From the NCBI GenBank assembly GCA_002707145.1, contig PAMD01000014.1, positions 132,657-196,656 on the forward strand: a stretch of 64,000 nucleotides of DNA. The letters run 5' to 3'. Shown here piece after piece: positions 24,500 through 33,616 of this stretch. The notes beneath the pieces were generated by a model. The model did no database searches. It was not told the origin of the DNA and was given only the letters and a program-made list of their open reading frames with translations. Position 1 is the first letter of the stretch; each line of letters opens with the position of its first letter. Made by a program: the position numbers and the translations under genes. This stretch comes from Flavobacteriales bacterium. Its GTDB lineage: Bacteria; Bacteroidota; Bacteroidia; Flavobacteriales; UBA7430.

Positions 24500-25741
24500 A
24501 TGTCTTCTTACGCTAATAAAATAAAAATTCTCAATGATCCAATATATGGATTTACAAGTATTCCTAATGAACTACTTTCTAGGCTAGTGGAACATAGGTA
24601 TTTTCAACGTTTGAGACGCATAAGCCAACTTGGTTTGACCTATTTGGTTTATCCTGGGGCTTACCATACACGTTTTCATCATGCACTCGGCGCGATGCAT
24701 CTCATGCAAAATGCGATAAAATCTTTACAGTCCAAAGGTCATCTGATTAGTGCAGAAGAAGAACATGCCGTATTAATTGCTATTTTACTTCACGATATTG
24801 GCCACGGTCCATTTTCTCATGCACTAGAGCATAGTATTGTCGACGGAGTGAATCACGAAGATCTTTCTATTATAGTAATGCAAAATTTAAACGAAGAGTT
24901 TAATGGAAAATTATCTTTAGCAATTGAAATCTTTCAAAATAAATATCCTAAACTATTTTTACATCAACTAATATCGAGCCAATTAGATGTGGATCGTCTA
25001 GATTACCTAAAAAGAGATAGCTTTTTTTCTGGAGTATCAGAAGGAATGATCAACTCTGACAGATTAATCAATATGCTAAGCGTAAGTAAAGGCGAATTGG
25101 TTGTAGATGCAAAAGCTATTTATTCTGTTGAAAAATTTATTATTGCACGAAGGCTAATGTACTGGCAAGTTTACTTGCATAAAACTGTTTTGTCAGCAGA
25201 ATTTACCCTAGTTGAAATATTAAAACGAGCCAAGTGGCTTTCTAAAAAAGGAATGGAACTTTTTAGTACTACCGCACTTAAAGAATTTTTAGATCACAAT
25301 CATAGTCTAGAAGACTTTGGTAGCAATAAAAATCTCCTAGAGATGTTCTGTCAACTAGACGATAATGATATAATATGTTCAATCAAAGAGTGGAGTTTTC
25401 ATCCAGACAAAGTGTTATCATTATTAAGTAAGATGTTGATTAACAGAGATTTACTTAAGATTGAGCTTCAAGAAAAACCTTTTTCCACTGAATACATAGA
25501 GGGTGTTAACAAAAAAGTCATTGCAAAATATGGAATAAAAAAAGAAGACTGTCATCACATGGTATTTACAAATAAGATTGACAACAAAGCCTATAATCTT
25601 GAGAAGGACAAGATTAACCTCCTATATAAAGATGGTTCAATAAAAGATATTGCAGAAGCGGCTGACCAACTTAATATCTCTGTCTTAGCTAGAACTGTTA
25701 GAAAACATTTTCTGTGCTATCCGAAGGAATGTTCCATCTAG
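24500..25741 (+). CDS. HD-domain phosphohydrolase (dNTPase-like)
   Basis: The 413-residue protein has the SAMHD1/COG1078-type HD fold: EHRYFQRLRRISQLGLTYL, TRFHHALGAMHLM (first His), AILLHDIGHGPFSHALEHS (HD pair) and SQLDVDRLDYLKRD (final Asp). This group hydrolyses nucleotides, often dNTPs; the substrate here is unknown. The gene stands at the head of the lipid A run in many Flavobacteriia and is 21 bases upstream of lpxD. ATG 24500 is chosen over an in-frame TTG one codon earlier. Confidence 0.88.
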   Translation: MSSYANKIKILNDPIYGFTSIPNELLSRLVEHRYFQRLRRISQLGLTYLVYPGAYHTRFHHALGAMHLMQNAIKSLQSKGHLISAEEEHAVLIAILLHDIGHGPFSHALEHSIVDGVNHEDLSIIVMQNLNEEFNGKLSLAIEIFQNKYPKLFLHQLISSQLDVDRLDYLKRDSFFSGVSEGMINSDRLINMLSVSKGELVVDAKAIYSVEKFIIARRLMYWQVYLHKTVLSAEFTLVEILKRAKWLSKKGMELFSTTALKEFLDHNHSLEDFGSNKNLLEMFCQLDDNDIICSIKEWSFHPDKVLSLLSKMLINRDLLKIELQEKPFSTEYIEGVNKKVIAKYGIKKEDCHHMVFTNKIDNKAYNLEKDKINLLYKDGSIKDIAEAADQLNISVLARTVRKHFLCYPKECSI

Positions 25742-25762
25742 AAAAAATTGTATTTTAGCTCT

Positions 25763-26785
25763 ATGAAATTTACTACTCATGAAATATCCCAAATGCTAGA
25801 TGGTATTGTGGAAGGCAATTCAAATATTACACTCAATAAACTAACTAAAATCGAAGAAGGATGCAAAAATGGGTTATCCTTTCTAGCTAATCTTAAATAT
25901 AAAGAACACTTATACTCTACTGAAGCCTCGGCCGTTATTATAGACAAAGATTTCATCCTAGAGAAAGAAGTTAAAGTCACACTCATACGAGTAGATAACG
26001 CATATAATTCTTTTGCTAGGTTACTCAGAATTATTGAAGATCTACAAAAAAAAGACTCTGAAATTGAAAACCTATCATATATCGATAAATCGGCGAAAAT
26101 CGGAAAAGACACTTATGTAGGTGCCTTTGCATATATTGAAAAAAATGTCTCAATAGGTAATAATGTAAAGATATATCCTCATTGTTATATTGGTCAAAAT
26201 GTAACTATTAATGATGGTTGCACTCTGTATTCTGGTGTAAAAGTTTACCATGACTGCCAAATAGAACAAAACTGTACCGTCCATTCTGGAGCTGTCATCG
26301 GAGCGGATGGTTTTGGATTTGCACCCAATAGTGAAAATGTTTTCGATAAAATACCTCAAATTGGTAATGTTGTCATACATGAAGAAGTAGAAATAGGAGC
26401 AAACACATGTATTGATAGGGCTACTCTTGGTTCTACTGTTATTCATCGAGGAGTAAAATTAGATAATATGATTCAAATTGCACATAATGTTGAGGTGGGG
26501 AAAAATACCGTCATAGCCTCTCAAACTGCTGTTGCAGGTTCCAGTAAAATTGGAGAAAATTGTATGATTGGAGGCCATGTTGCTATCGCTGGCCATCTTA
26601 TCATAGCAGACAATGTGAAAATTGCGGGGAAATCTGGAATTTCAAAAAACATAACAAAAAAAGGCAGAGTTCTTCAAGGCAATTTAGCTTTTGATATCAA
26701 AGACTTCCAAAGGTCATATATTTATTTTCGACAACTTCCTTCCTGGAATAAGAGAATTATTGACTTAGAAAAAAAACTAAGATAA
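25763..26785 (+). CDS. lpxD: UDP-3-O-acylglucosamine N-acyltransferase
   Basis: The third lipid A enzyme N-acylates UDP-3-O-acyl-glucosamine. The product of about 340 residues has an N-terminal uridine-binding domain (1-100: [28 protein letters not shown]) and a left-handed beta-helix of hexapeptide repeats (about 105-310), with the catalytic His in [12 protein letters not shown] and the [10 protein letters not shown] motif. It starts at ATG 25763. It is followed five bases after its stop by lpxC/fabZ. Confidence 0.95.
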   Translation: MKFTTHEISQMLDGIVEGNSNITLNKLTKIEEGCKNGLSFLANLKYKEHLYSTEASAVIIDKDFILEKEVKVTLIRVDNAYNSFARLLRIIEDLQKKDSEIENLSYIDKSAKIGKDTYVGAFAYIEKNVSIGNNVKIYPHCYIGQNVTINDGCTLYSGVKVYHDCQIEQNCTVHSGAVIGADGFGFAPNSENVFDKIPQIGNVVIHEEVEIGANTCIDRATLGSTVIHRGVKLDNMIQIAHNVEVGKNTVIASQTAVAGSSKIGENCMIGGHVAIAGHLIIADNVKIAGKSGISKNITKKGRVLQGNLAFDIKDFQRSYIYFRQLPSWNKRIIDLEKKLR

Positions 26786-26790
26786 ATCAA

Positions 26791-28188
26791 ATGAGTCATC
26801 AAATCACAATAAAAAATGAAGCCGTAATTAAAGGTTTTGGTCTGCATACAGGCAATGAAGTTATCATGACATTTAAACCTGCCCCAATTAATCATGGTAT
26901 TTTATTTAAACGAATCGATCTAGAAGAACAACCAATAATAGAGGCAAGCATTAATTATGTCACTTTGACAGACAGAAGTACCACATTAAACAAAGAAGGA
27001 ATCAAACTCCAAACTGTTGAGCATGTACTTGCTGCTATTTCTGGGCTAGAGATTGATAATATTCTCATTGAAATAGATGGAGAAGAACCCCCTATTCTAG
27101 ATGGCAGTGCAATTCAATTTATTCATTGTCTCAAGTCCGCAGTTCTTTACCGACAAAATGCCTTTAAAAATTATTTTGTAATCAAAAAAAAAATCAGTTA
27201 CGAGGATCCAAAAACAGGAGCTTCATTACAAATTATTCCAGCTAACGAATTTAGTATATCGGTCACAGTAGATTATGAAACAGCTGTTCTGGGAAAACAA
27301 GAAGCAACACTTTCTCAAATAGAGCTATTTGAATCTGAATTTGCAGATGCTCGAACTTTTTGCTTTCTTAATGAACTGGAACTTTTATTAAAAAATGGAC
27401 ATATCAAAGGAGGAAATTTAAGCAATGCTATTGTATATGTCAATAAAGAAGTAAGCAGCGATGAATTAATTAGACTTTCAAAAATATTTAAAAAGGAGTC
27501 TATAGAGAAATCCAATAATGGGCATCTGAATAATGTTGCATTGAGATACCAGAATGAAGCTGCTCGCCATAAGTTACTTGACGTTATCGGTGATTTAACT
27601 CTTCTAGGAATGTCTATTAAAGGCAAAGTAATAGCACATAAACCGGGACATGGACCTAACACTGAATTTGTGAAAATTATTAAAGCGCATATAAAAAATC
27701 AAAGCAAAATGGCTCCGAAATACAATCCCAATGAGATTCCCGTGATGAATATTGAACAAATCATGGCAATTCTCCCTCACAGACCCCCATTTCTTCTCAT
27801 TGACAAAATACTCCACCTGACGAAAATTAGTGTGGTAGGCTTGAAAAATACAACTATAAATGAGTCTTTCTTTAATGGACATTTCCCTGGATCCCCAGTT
27901 ATGCCTGGAGTTCTTCAAATCGAAGCAATGGCTCAGGCTGGAGGAATATTAGTTTTAAGCTCTGTTCCCGATCCTGAGAATTATCTTACTTATTTCATGA
28001 AAATTGACAAAATTAAATTCAAGCATAAAGTCGTACCGGGAGATACACTAATTTTTGAACTTGAACTTATTTCGCCAATCAGAAGAGGGATTTGCCATAT
28101 GTTCGGCCGAACCTATGTGGGAGATTTATTAGTTATGGAAGGAGAAATGATGGCAAAAATTATAAAAAAAAAGAGTATTGAAAACTAA
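26791..28188 (+). CDS. lpxC/fabZ: LpxC-FabZ fusion: UDP-acyl-GlcNAc deacetylase and hydroxyacyl-ACP dehydratase
   Basis: The 465-residue protein joins two enzymes. Residues 1-305 are LpxC, the Zn deacetylase that commits to lipid A synthesis (HTGNEVIMTF, QTVEHVLAAISGLEID, HKLLDVIGDLTLLG, HKPGHGPNTEFV with Zn and catalytic His). Residues about 315-460 are FabZ (MAILPHRPPFLLIDKIL, FFNGHFPGSPVMPGVLQIEA with the His/Glu pair). The fusion is a known hallmark of Bacteroidota and not a sequencing artefact. It sits between lpxD and lpxA. Confidence 0.96.
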   Translation: MSHQITIKNEAVIKGFGLHTGNEVIMTFKPAPINHGILFKRIDLEEQPIIEASINYVTLTDRSTTLNKEGIKLQTVEHVLAAISGLEIDNILIEIDGEEPPILDGSAIQFIHCLKSAVLYRQNAFKNYFVIKKKISYEDPKTGASLQIIPANEFSISVTVDYETAVLGKQEATLSQIELFESEFADARTFCFLNELELLLKNGHIKGGNLSNAIVYVNKEVSSDELIRLSKIFKKESIEKSNNGHLNNVALRYQNEAARHKLLDVIGDLTLLGMSIKGKVIAHKPGHGPNTEFVKIIKAHIKNQSKMAPKYNPNEIPVMNIEQIMAILPHRPPFLLIDKILHLTKISVVGLKNTTINESFFNGHFPGSPVMPGVLQIEAMAQAGGILVLSSVPDPENYLTYFMKIDKIKFKHKVVPGDTLIFELELISPIRRGICHMFGRTYVGDLLVMEGEMMAKIIKKKSIEN

Positions 28189-28192
28189 GAAA

Positions 28193-28972
28193 ATGATAAA
28201 CTCTCTCGCTCATGTTAATTCATCTGCAAAAATTGCAAAAAATGTAAAAATAGACCCTTTTACCAATATTCATAAAGATGTTGAAATTGGTTCAGGAACT
28301 TGGATTGGTTCTAATGTGACCATTATGGAAGGAGCTAGAATTGGTGAAAATTGCAGAATATTTCCAGGAGCAGTTATTTCGGCTATCCCGCAGGATCTGA
28401 AATTTAATGGAGAAGAAAGTCTAGTCACTATTGGAAATAATACAACTATCAGAGAATGTGTCACGATAAACCGCGGAACAAAAGCTTCTGGAAACACTAT
28501 AATAGGTAACGATTGTCTCATTATGGCTTATGTACATATTGCTCACGATTGCTGCCTGGGAAACAATTGTGTTATCGTTAATAATGTAGCCCTTGGAGGA
28601 CACGTTTTAATTGGAGACTATGCAATTATAGGAGGGTTGTCAGCTGTTCATCAATTTGTTTCTATAGGAAAACATGCCATGATTTCTGGAGGATCATTGG
28701 TAAGAAAAGACGTACCACCATTTGTGAAAGTTGCAAAAGAACCTCTTAGCTTTATTGGGATCAATGCCCTAGGCCTTCGAAGACGTGGTTTCAATTCAAA
28801 TAAAATTTCGGAAATACAAGAAATTTACCGACAAATCTTTCAAAGAGATAACAATGTTTCCCAAGCTTTAAAAATTATTAAATCGGAATTTAATGTAAGT
28901 AATGAAAGAAATCTAATCATCGATTTTATTGAACAATCTGATCGAGGTATCATCAAAAAACCTCTTAATTAG
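28193..28972 (+). CDS. lpxA: UDP-N-acetylglucosamine O-acyltransferase
   Basis: The first lipid A enzyme transfers hydroxyacyl from ACP to UDP-GlcNAc. The protein of about 259 residues is a left-handed beta-helix (hexapeptides from VNSSAKIAKNVKIDP to about 185), with the catalytic His in IMAYVHIAHDCCLG and the signature LGGHVLIGDYAIIGGLSAVHQF, then a C-terminal helical part (GLRRRGFNSNKISEIQEIY). ATG 28193 follows the lpxC/fabZ stop by four bases and is preferred over an overlapping TTG. Confidence 0.95.
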   Translation: MINSLAHVNSSAKIAKNVKIDPFTNIHKDVEIGSGTWIGSNVTIMEGARIGENCRIFPGAVISAIPQDLKFNGEESLVTIGNNTTIRECVTINRGTKASGNTIIGNDCLIMAYVHIAHDCCLGNNCVIVNNVALGGHVLIGDYAIIGGLSAVHQFVSIGKHAMISGGSLVRKDVPPFVKVAKEPLSFIGINALGLRRRGFNSNKISEIQEIYRQIFQRDNNVSQALKIIKSEFNVSNERNLIIDFIEQSDRGIIKKPLN

Positions 28973-29622
28973 TGTCTTTAAAACTATCAAACATAGGGAA
29001 AAAGTTTAAAAATAACTGGGTCTTTAAAAATATTTATTTAGACTTCAACCTACCCGGTGCTTATGCTATAATGGGTGCAAATGGTTCTGGAAAATCTACA
29101 CTGCTTCAAATTATTTCAGGACAACTTAGCCCCACCGAAGGAAAGACTTCACTACGAATAAAAAACAAAGAAATTTATACTGAAAATTGGCCTAAACAGC
29201 AAGTATATGCAGCACCATACTTTGAACTCATAGAGGACATGTTTCTAGATGAATTTATTGACTTTTATATTAAATTCAAGCCTTTACAAAAGGGTTTCAC
29301 CAAAGACGATTTAATTAAAATTTCCTACTTAGAAGATTCAAAAAAAAAACAAATAAAAAACTTTTCGTCAGGAATGAAGCAACGATTAAAACTTGCATTA
29401 GCGTGGCTCACAAAGGCGAGTGTTGTACTTCTTGACGAGCCATGTTCTAACCTAGATAAAGAAGGAATTGATTGGTATAAAAATATGGCTTTAAAGTATT
29501 CTAAGGATAAGTTAGTTATTGTTTGCTCGAACAATATAAAAGCAGAGTTTTTCTTCTGTAAATATCTCCTAAAAATGGAAAATATTTCGTTAAATAAAAA
29601 TCTAAAAAAAATAATAACTTAG
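28972..29622 (+). CDS. ABC transporter ATP-binding protein
   Basis: The 216-residue stand-alone ATPase has Walker A MGANGSGKST, signature IKNFSSGMKQRLKLALAWL and Walker B VVLLDEPCSNLDKEG; the Q-loop is weak. The start is GTG 28972, sharing its first base with the lpxA stop. No membrane partner is encoded next to it. Its fixed position between lpxA and efp in related genomes (from memory) suggests a link with the cell envelope, but the substrate is unknown. Confidence 0.85.
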   Translation: MSLKLSNIGKKFKNNWVFKNIYLDFNLPGAYAIMGANGSGKSTLLQIISGQLSPTEGKTSLRIKNKEIYTENWPKQQVYAAPYFELIEDMFLDEFIDFYIKFKPLQKGFTKDDLIKISYLEDSKKKQIKNFSSGMKQRLKLALAWLTKASVVLLDEPCSNLDKEGIDWYKNMALKYSKDKLVIVCSNNIKAEFFFCKYLLKMENISLNKNLKKIIT

Positions 29623-29639
29623 TAACAAACATTTACACT

Positions 29640-30206
29640 ATGGCAAATACATCTGAAATCAAAAATGGATTGTGCATTAAGCACAATCACGATCTATTTA
29701 AAATCGTTGAATTTCTTCATGTAAAGCCCGGTAAAGGCCCTGCATTTGTTCGAACTAAACTGAAAAGTTTGACCAGTGGAAAAGTATTAGACAATACGTT
29801 TCCTTCAGGTTCAAAAATTGATGTTGTAAGAGTTGAGACAAGAAAATATCAATTTTTGTATGCTGAAGATCAAGGCTTTCACTTTATGAATACAGATACT
29901 TTCGAACAGATTTATCTAGAAAAAATGATGGTTGGTGGTTATACTTTCATGAAAGAAGGCCAAATTATTGAAATAGTTTTTGATGCTGACGAAGAAAATC
30001 CTCTTACATGTGATGTTCCATCCTCAGTAGTCTTAGAAATTACTTATACCGAACCAGGAGAAAAAGGGAATACTGCCACAAATGCAACAAAGCCAGCAAT
30101 TGTCGAAACGGGTGCTAGCATAAATGTTCCCTTATTCATCAACGAAGGAGACAAAATTAAAATTGATACCGTGAAGGGTACTTATCAAGAAAGGGTAAAA
30201 GCATAG
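29640..30206 (+). CDS. efp: translation elongation factor P
   Basis: EF-P relieves ribosome stalling at proline runs. The 188-residue protein has the KOW-like N-terminal domain with FLHVKPGKGPAFVRTKLKSL (the tip residue is Lys in PGKGPA), then two OB-type domains (DVVRVETRKYQFLYAED; ETGASINVPLFINEGDKIKI; VKGTYQERVKA). It is the last gene of the lpx run and convergent with the polysaccharide cluster 30 bases on. No terminator hairpin was recognised in that gap. Confidence 0.95.
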   Translation: MANTSEIKNGLCIKHNHDLFKIVEFLHVKPGKGPAFVRTKLKSLTSGKVLDNTFPSGSKIDVVRVETRKYQFLYAEDQGFHFMNTDTFEQIYLEKMMVGGYTFMKEGQIIEIVFDADEENPLTCDVPSSVVLEITYTEPGEKGNTATNATKPAIVETGASINVPLFINEGDKIKIDTVKGTYQERVKA

Positions 30207-30236
30207 AGCTTTATAATTTTTAAAAAAAAGAGATAA

Positions 30237-31685
30237 CTATATCCTTCTTTTTTTGTTTTCCAATTTTGACCTTTCTTTCACATCCATCATAACAATTACA
30301 GAAATAAAACCCCACAATGGAACAGAAGCCTTGTCCATATCTAAAAAATTATTTAATACTGCATGAGAAAAGTAAGTAACCAAAGACAAAATACACGTCA
30401 TAATTAATGCTTTGTCTTTCTTATCAGCTAATTTCCCATAAAGACCTATAGCTCTTGTAAAAAGGACTACTAAAAAAACAATGAAAATAAGTAGTCCTGG
30501 CCAACCTGTTTCCGCGAGAATACTAAAATATTCAGAATGCGCATTACCCTTGTTTCCCGAATTTGTACTTATAATAGTTTTGTCGTAATAATTTTGATAA
30601 GGCGCATAATTAAATTGGTAGGTTCCAATCCCCCAGCCCAAATGTGGTCGTTCTCTAAATAGCCGTATAGCAGATTTCCATCGATTGATTCGTTCTAAAT
30701 TTGAGGCATCTGTACTAACATTAGATATCGACTCAAAATGCTCAATAAAACTATCTGATGAATCTTGACTATTCTTTTCTAAGACAACTAGTATTTCGGT
30801 CTGAAAAACAAATAAAAATGATACAACTAATATGACCGAAGCAAACAACACAGAAAATCTAACTCGAAGTTTTATAAAAATATAAACGACTGTCGCAGCG
30901 ATCAAACTTAGCCATGCAGCTCGAGTATAGGAAAAAATAATAGCGATTAAAATTAGCAATAAACAAAACCCAAACACTAGCTTTTGATTAAATGTTTCGC
31001 TCCAGCGATATAAATAAATTGCAAAAGGAAAGATTAGAGCCAATGACATTCCGTATGAAGTGTGGTCCTTAAAAAAAGGGGACATAACCCAATGTGCTGC
31101 ATCGTGTTCAAAACCCATAATAGCATGTTGAATTAAGGTATAAATGGCAACAATAGACAATCCAAAAAGATAGCATTTCACAAAGACATGTACTTTTTGT
31201 CTATCTTGAAACGAAGAATATGCTAATACATAGAAACTACTTACAAACCACATTCGAGTAACAAATAGTTTAAAGGACACCAAAGGCATAGAACTACTTA
31301 ATGAGGTGAAAAATATCCAATATATATATATAGCAATACACCAAGAAATTGGGTGGAGATATAAACCTCTATAAAGACCTATATAACTGAACATCTTTAC
31401 CCATGCTATAATCATTAAGCCAAAAAGAAGGGGTTCTGTTGGCAATGACATTTCAACTCCTAAGGGGTTATATAACCCTAGTTCTCCTAGCGAAGTTGAC
31501 AAGGGGGTGAGAAAAGCTACAAATGTCAAAAGAGAATAAACACGGAAAATTGCTAAAAAAATTATAGCCAGAGCAAAAGGAATAAGCAGAGTCCAGTAAC
31601 TTTCATTGGCAATTACATATGTATTAACAGCAACAAAAAGAACAAGCAGACATGAAATAATATATCCAATTTGTTTCTTATTCAA
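30237..31685 (-). CDS. O-antigen ligase/polymerase family membrane protein
   Basis: The 482-residue protein has about 11-12 membrane segments and the large periplasmic loop of the Wzy/WaaL family near the C-terminal half (about 290-380), with the motif LGWGIGTYQFNYAPYQN and the ligase-typical HSEYFSILAETGWPG. It either polymerises polysaccharide repeat units or ligates them to lipid A core; the sequence alone does not separate these. Its 5' end overlaps the chain-length gene by eight bases. Confidence 0.85.
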   Translation of the reverse strand: MNKKQIGYIISCLLVLFVAVNTYVIANESYWTLLIPFALAIIFLAIFRVYSLLTFVAFLTPLSTSLGELGLYNPLGVEMSLPTEPLLFGLMIIAWVKMFSYIGLYRGLYLHPISWCIAIYIYWIFFTSLSSSMPLVSFKLFVTRMWFVSSFYVLAYSSFQDRQKVHVFVKCYLFGLSIVAIYTLIQHAIMGFEHDAAHWVMSPFFKDHTSYGMSLALIFPFAIYLYRWSETFNQKLVFGFCLLLILIAIIFSYTRAAWLSLIAATVVYIFIKLRVRFSVLFASVILVVSFLFVFQTEILVVLEKNSQDSSDSFIEHFESISNVSTDASNLERINRWKSAIRLFRERPHLGWGIGTYQFNYAPYQNYYDKTIISTNSGNKGNAHSEYFSILAETGWPGLLIFIVFLVVLFTRAIGLYGKLADKKDKALIMTCILSLVTYFSHAVLNNFLDMDKASVPLWGFISVIVMMDVKERSKLENKKRRI

Positions 31686-32688
31686 GATCTTTCAATAAAA
31701 GGTTCTGTCTAAAATACAACAGAACCAAAGTGAACAAAAAAGTTGAAATTCCAGACATCAAAACAATGAGCCAGCGAATTGGGTAAGACTTCTTGTCTGC
31801 GGGAAAAGCCCTATTGATTACAAATCTATGAGTTAGATTTGCATCTAGCTCCATGCGAATATTTTCTTTTTCCAATCGAATAGTTTCTAATTGTTCTTGA
31901 ACCAATTCCAATTGCTCAAAGAGTCTAAAATAAGCTCCACCATGCTTAGCTAATTTATCAAACTCCTTCTTCAAAGCCCTAGCACCAGATGTGTTCCCAT
32001 TAGAAATTGCTTTTGCATAATATTCAGTTAATCGTTCGGCTTGAAGCGATACATCTAAAACACCAAAAGAACGAAGAACTTCCAAAGAATCATATATAAC
32101 AAATAAACGTGATGACAAACTAGCATCTCTTTGCTCTAAAATTACTACGGCTTGCTCGGCACGCTCTTTCTTCACTCTCGCCATTACTGTATCAATCAGA
32201 TCAACTATTCTATTCGACATATCAGCAGACATTTTAGGATTCTTGTCTAGTACCTCAACTTTAATGGACATCAACTCGGTCCTTTTGAAAGAAAAATGCT
32301 CATTAAATGCAAGTCCTATCCAAGTTTGTGCATGGATTGAAGTAGGATCAATTTCATAATGGTCAAACAAAGAAAACTCCTCGACAATACGATTCTGCAT
32401 TTCATCAGAGGTTAAAATCTGAAGAAGCCTTTCTGCTTCTAACTCCTCTCCAAATTCTAAAACATCCTTTCGATAGGGATTATGTTCAACCAATAGTGCT
32501 TGAGAAATTGAATTAGTAGTCGTTGGAAAAATGACTGAGGTAGACTTAAATTTTGGAGTAATAACTAAAGGTGAGGACACAATAGCAGCCAATAAGCATG
32601 CAATTAAAGTTACTATGAACAATGGTTTTCGCCATTTGTATAGGTCTAAAATAAGATTGTCTGAACTAGGGAGTAATTTTTCATTCAT
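31678..32688 (-). CDS. Wzz-type polysaccharide chain-length/export protein
   Basis: The protein of about 336 residues has two membrane segments, about 30-50 (PLFIVTLIACLLAAIVSSPL) and 305-325 (WLIVLMSGISTFLFTLVLLYF), flanking a long periplasmic region. That region starts KFKSTSVIFPTT and includes coiled-coil helices (about 170-280), the Wzz/PCP layout. The conserved Pro-rich stretch before the second segment reads AFPADKKSYPIRW. No cytoplasmic tyrosine kinase domain. ATG 32688 is chosen because the upstream extension lacks family similarity and runs into the sulfotransferase stop region. Confidence 0.82.
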   Translation of the reverse strand: MNEKLLPSSDNLILDLYKWRKPLFIVTLIACLLAAIVSSPLVITPKFKSTSVIFPTTTNSISQALLVEHNPYRKDVLEFGEELEAERLLQILTSDEMQNRIVEEFSLFDHYEIDPTSIHAQTWIGLAFNEHFSFKRTELMSIKVEVLDKNPKMSADMSNRIVDLIDTVMARVKKERAEQAVVILEQRDASLSSRLFVIYDSLEVLRSFGVLDVSLQAERLTEYYAKAISNGNTSGARALKKEFDKLAKHGGAYFRLFEQLELVQEQLETIRLEKENIRMELDANLTHRFVINRAFPADKKSYPIRWLIVLMSGISTFLFTLVLLYFRQNLLLKDLE

Positions 32689-32719
32689 GAGTGATTTGTT
32701 TATTTTTTCAAATATACAA

Positions 32720-33616
32720 TTAATCGCTTGCTTTCCATTCAGATAAGTCTCTATCCAGTAGAGTTTCGAGATCCTCAATATCTTTTATAAAATACGACTC
32801 CAACAACTTACTTTCCTCTAGTGACATTTTTGGTTTCTTGACTATGGAGATGTTTTTATCCAAAATTCGATCTCTAGCATTAACCAAATTGATATAAAAT
32901 CTGGTTTGTTTTATTTTATCCACAAAACAATTTCCTCCAGAACCTTCAATAATTTTTTTAATTAATGAAGGAAACGCCAGGAGGTAAAAAATTAAATTCG
33001 ATCGCACTTTTTTACTTTGATTCACGGAATTATAACTTGGCTTGAAATCTACATTAACTAGATTAATATCTGAATATAACTTCTTAGAAAAAATAGATGG
33101 GGCTTTAAGCGCTTCTTCCATCAGGTAAATATGGACTTTATTTTTCCCGAACACACTCAAGTATCGCTCAACTTGATCCGAAAAAAAAGCAGTTTCTAAT
33201 AAATAAGAATTCGCTTGAATAGCTTTCTTTAGAGAAAGGTTAGGTTTAATTGAGCGATTAAATAATTTCTCATATAGAAAATGAGAATAAACTACTTCAC
33301 TAGGATTTCTGAGCATAATTAGAATATGCGTATTAGGAAACATCTTTTTAATTGATAAAGGCGCTTGCTTATCGAAAAGATATTGAGGTGATACTTCTCC
33401 TTTAATTTTGTTGTTTTTGGACCAAAATTTTTCATAATAACTAAAATCGAAGGAAGAAGAATAATTCGGAGTTCCATTTAGATTGAAACGATTGAAATAA
33501 GAAACTTCTTTTCTGGAAGACATAGCTACCTCTGGATGCTGACTTAAAAGTGATGCCATCCAAGAAGACCCACTCTTAACAGCACCAACTCCGATAAATT
33601 TAACATCTAGCTTCAT
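32720..33616 (-). CDS. sulfotransferase family protein
   Basis: The 298-residue protein has the PAPS-binding 5'-phosphosulfate loop GVGAVKSGSSWMASLLSQHP at the N-terminus and the 3'-phosphate region ILIMLRNPSEVVYSHFLYE (R-x-P-x-x-x-x-x-S). It also has QYLFDKQAP and the later VERYLSVFGKNKVHIYLMEE. It resembles carbohydrate sulfotransferases. Its position between flippase and chain-length genes suggests that the surface polysaccharide is sulfated (inference). Its start overlaps the flippase stop by four bases. Confidence 0.88.
   Translation of the reverse strand: MKLDVKFIGVGAVKSGSSWMASLLSQHPEVAMSSRKEVSYFNRFNLNGTPNYSSSFDFSYYEKFWSKNNKIKGEVSPQYLFDKQAPLSIKKMFPNTHILIMLRNPSEVVYSHFLYEKLFNRSIKPNLSLKKAIQANSYLLETAFFSDQVERYLSVFGKNKVHIYLMEEALKAPSIFSKKLYSDINLVNVDFKPSYNSVNQSKKVRSNLIFYLLAFPSLIKKIIEGSGGNCFVDKIKQTRFYINLVNARDRILDKNISIVKKPKMSLEESKLLESYFIKDIEDLETLLDRDLSEWKASD

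Noticed and set aside
26791..28188. lpxC and fabZ joined in one frame as a possible sequencing fusion
   Set aside because: This fusion is a known, standard feature of Bacteroidota and both halves carry full active-site motifs.
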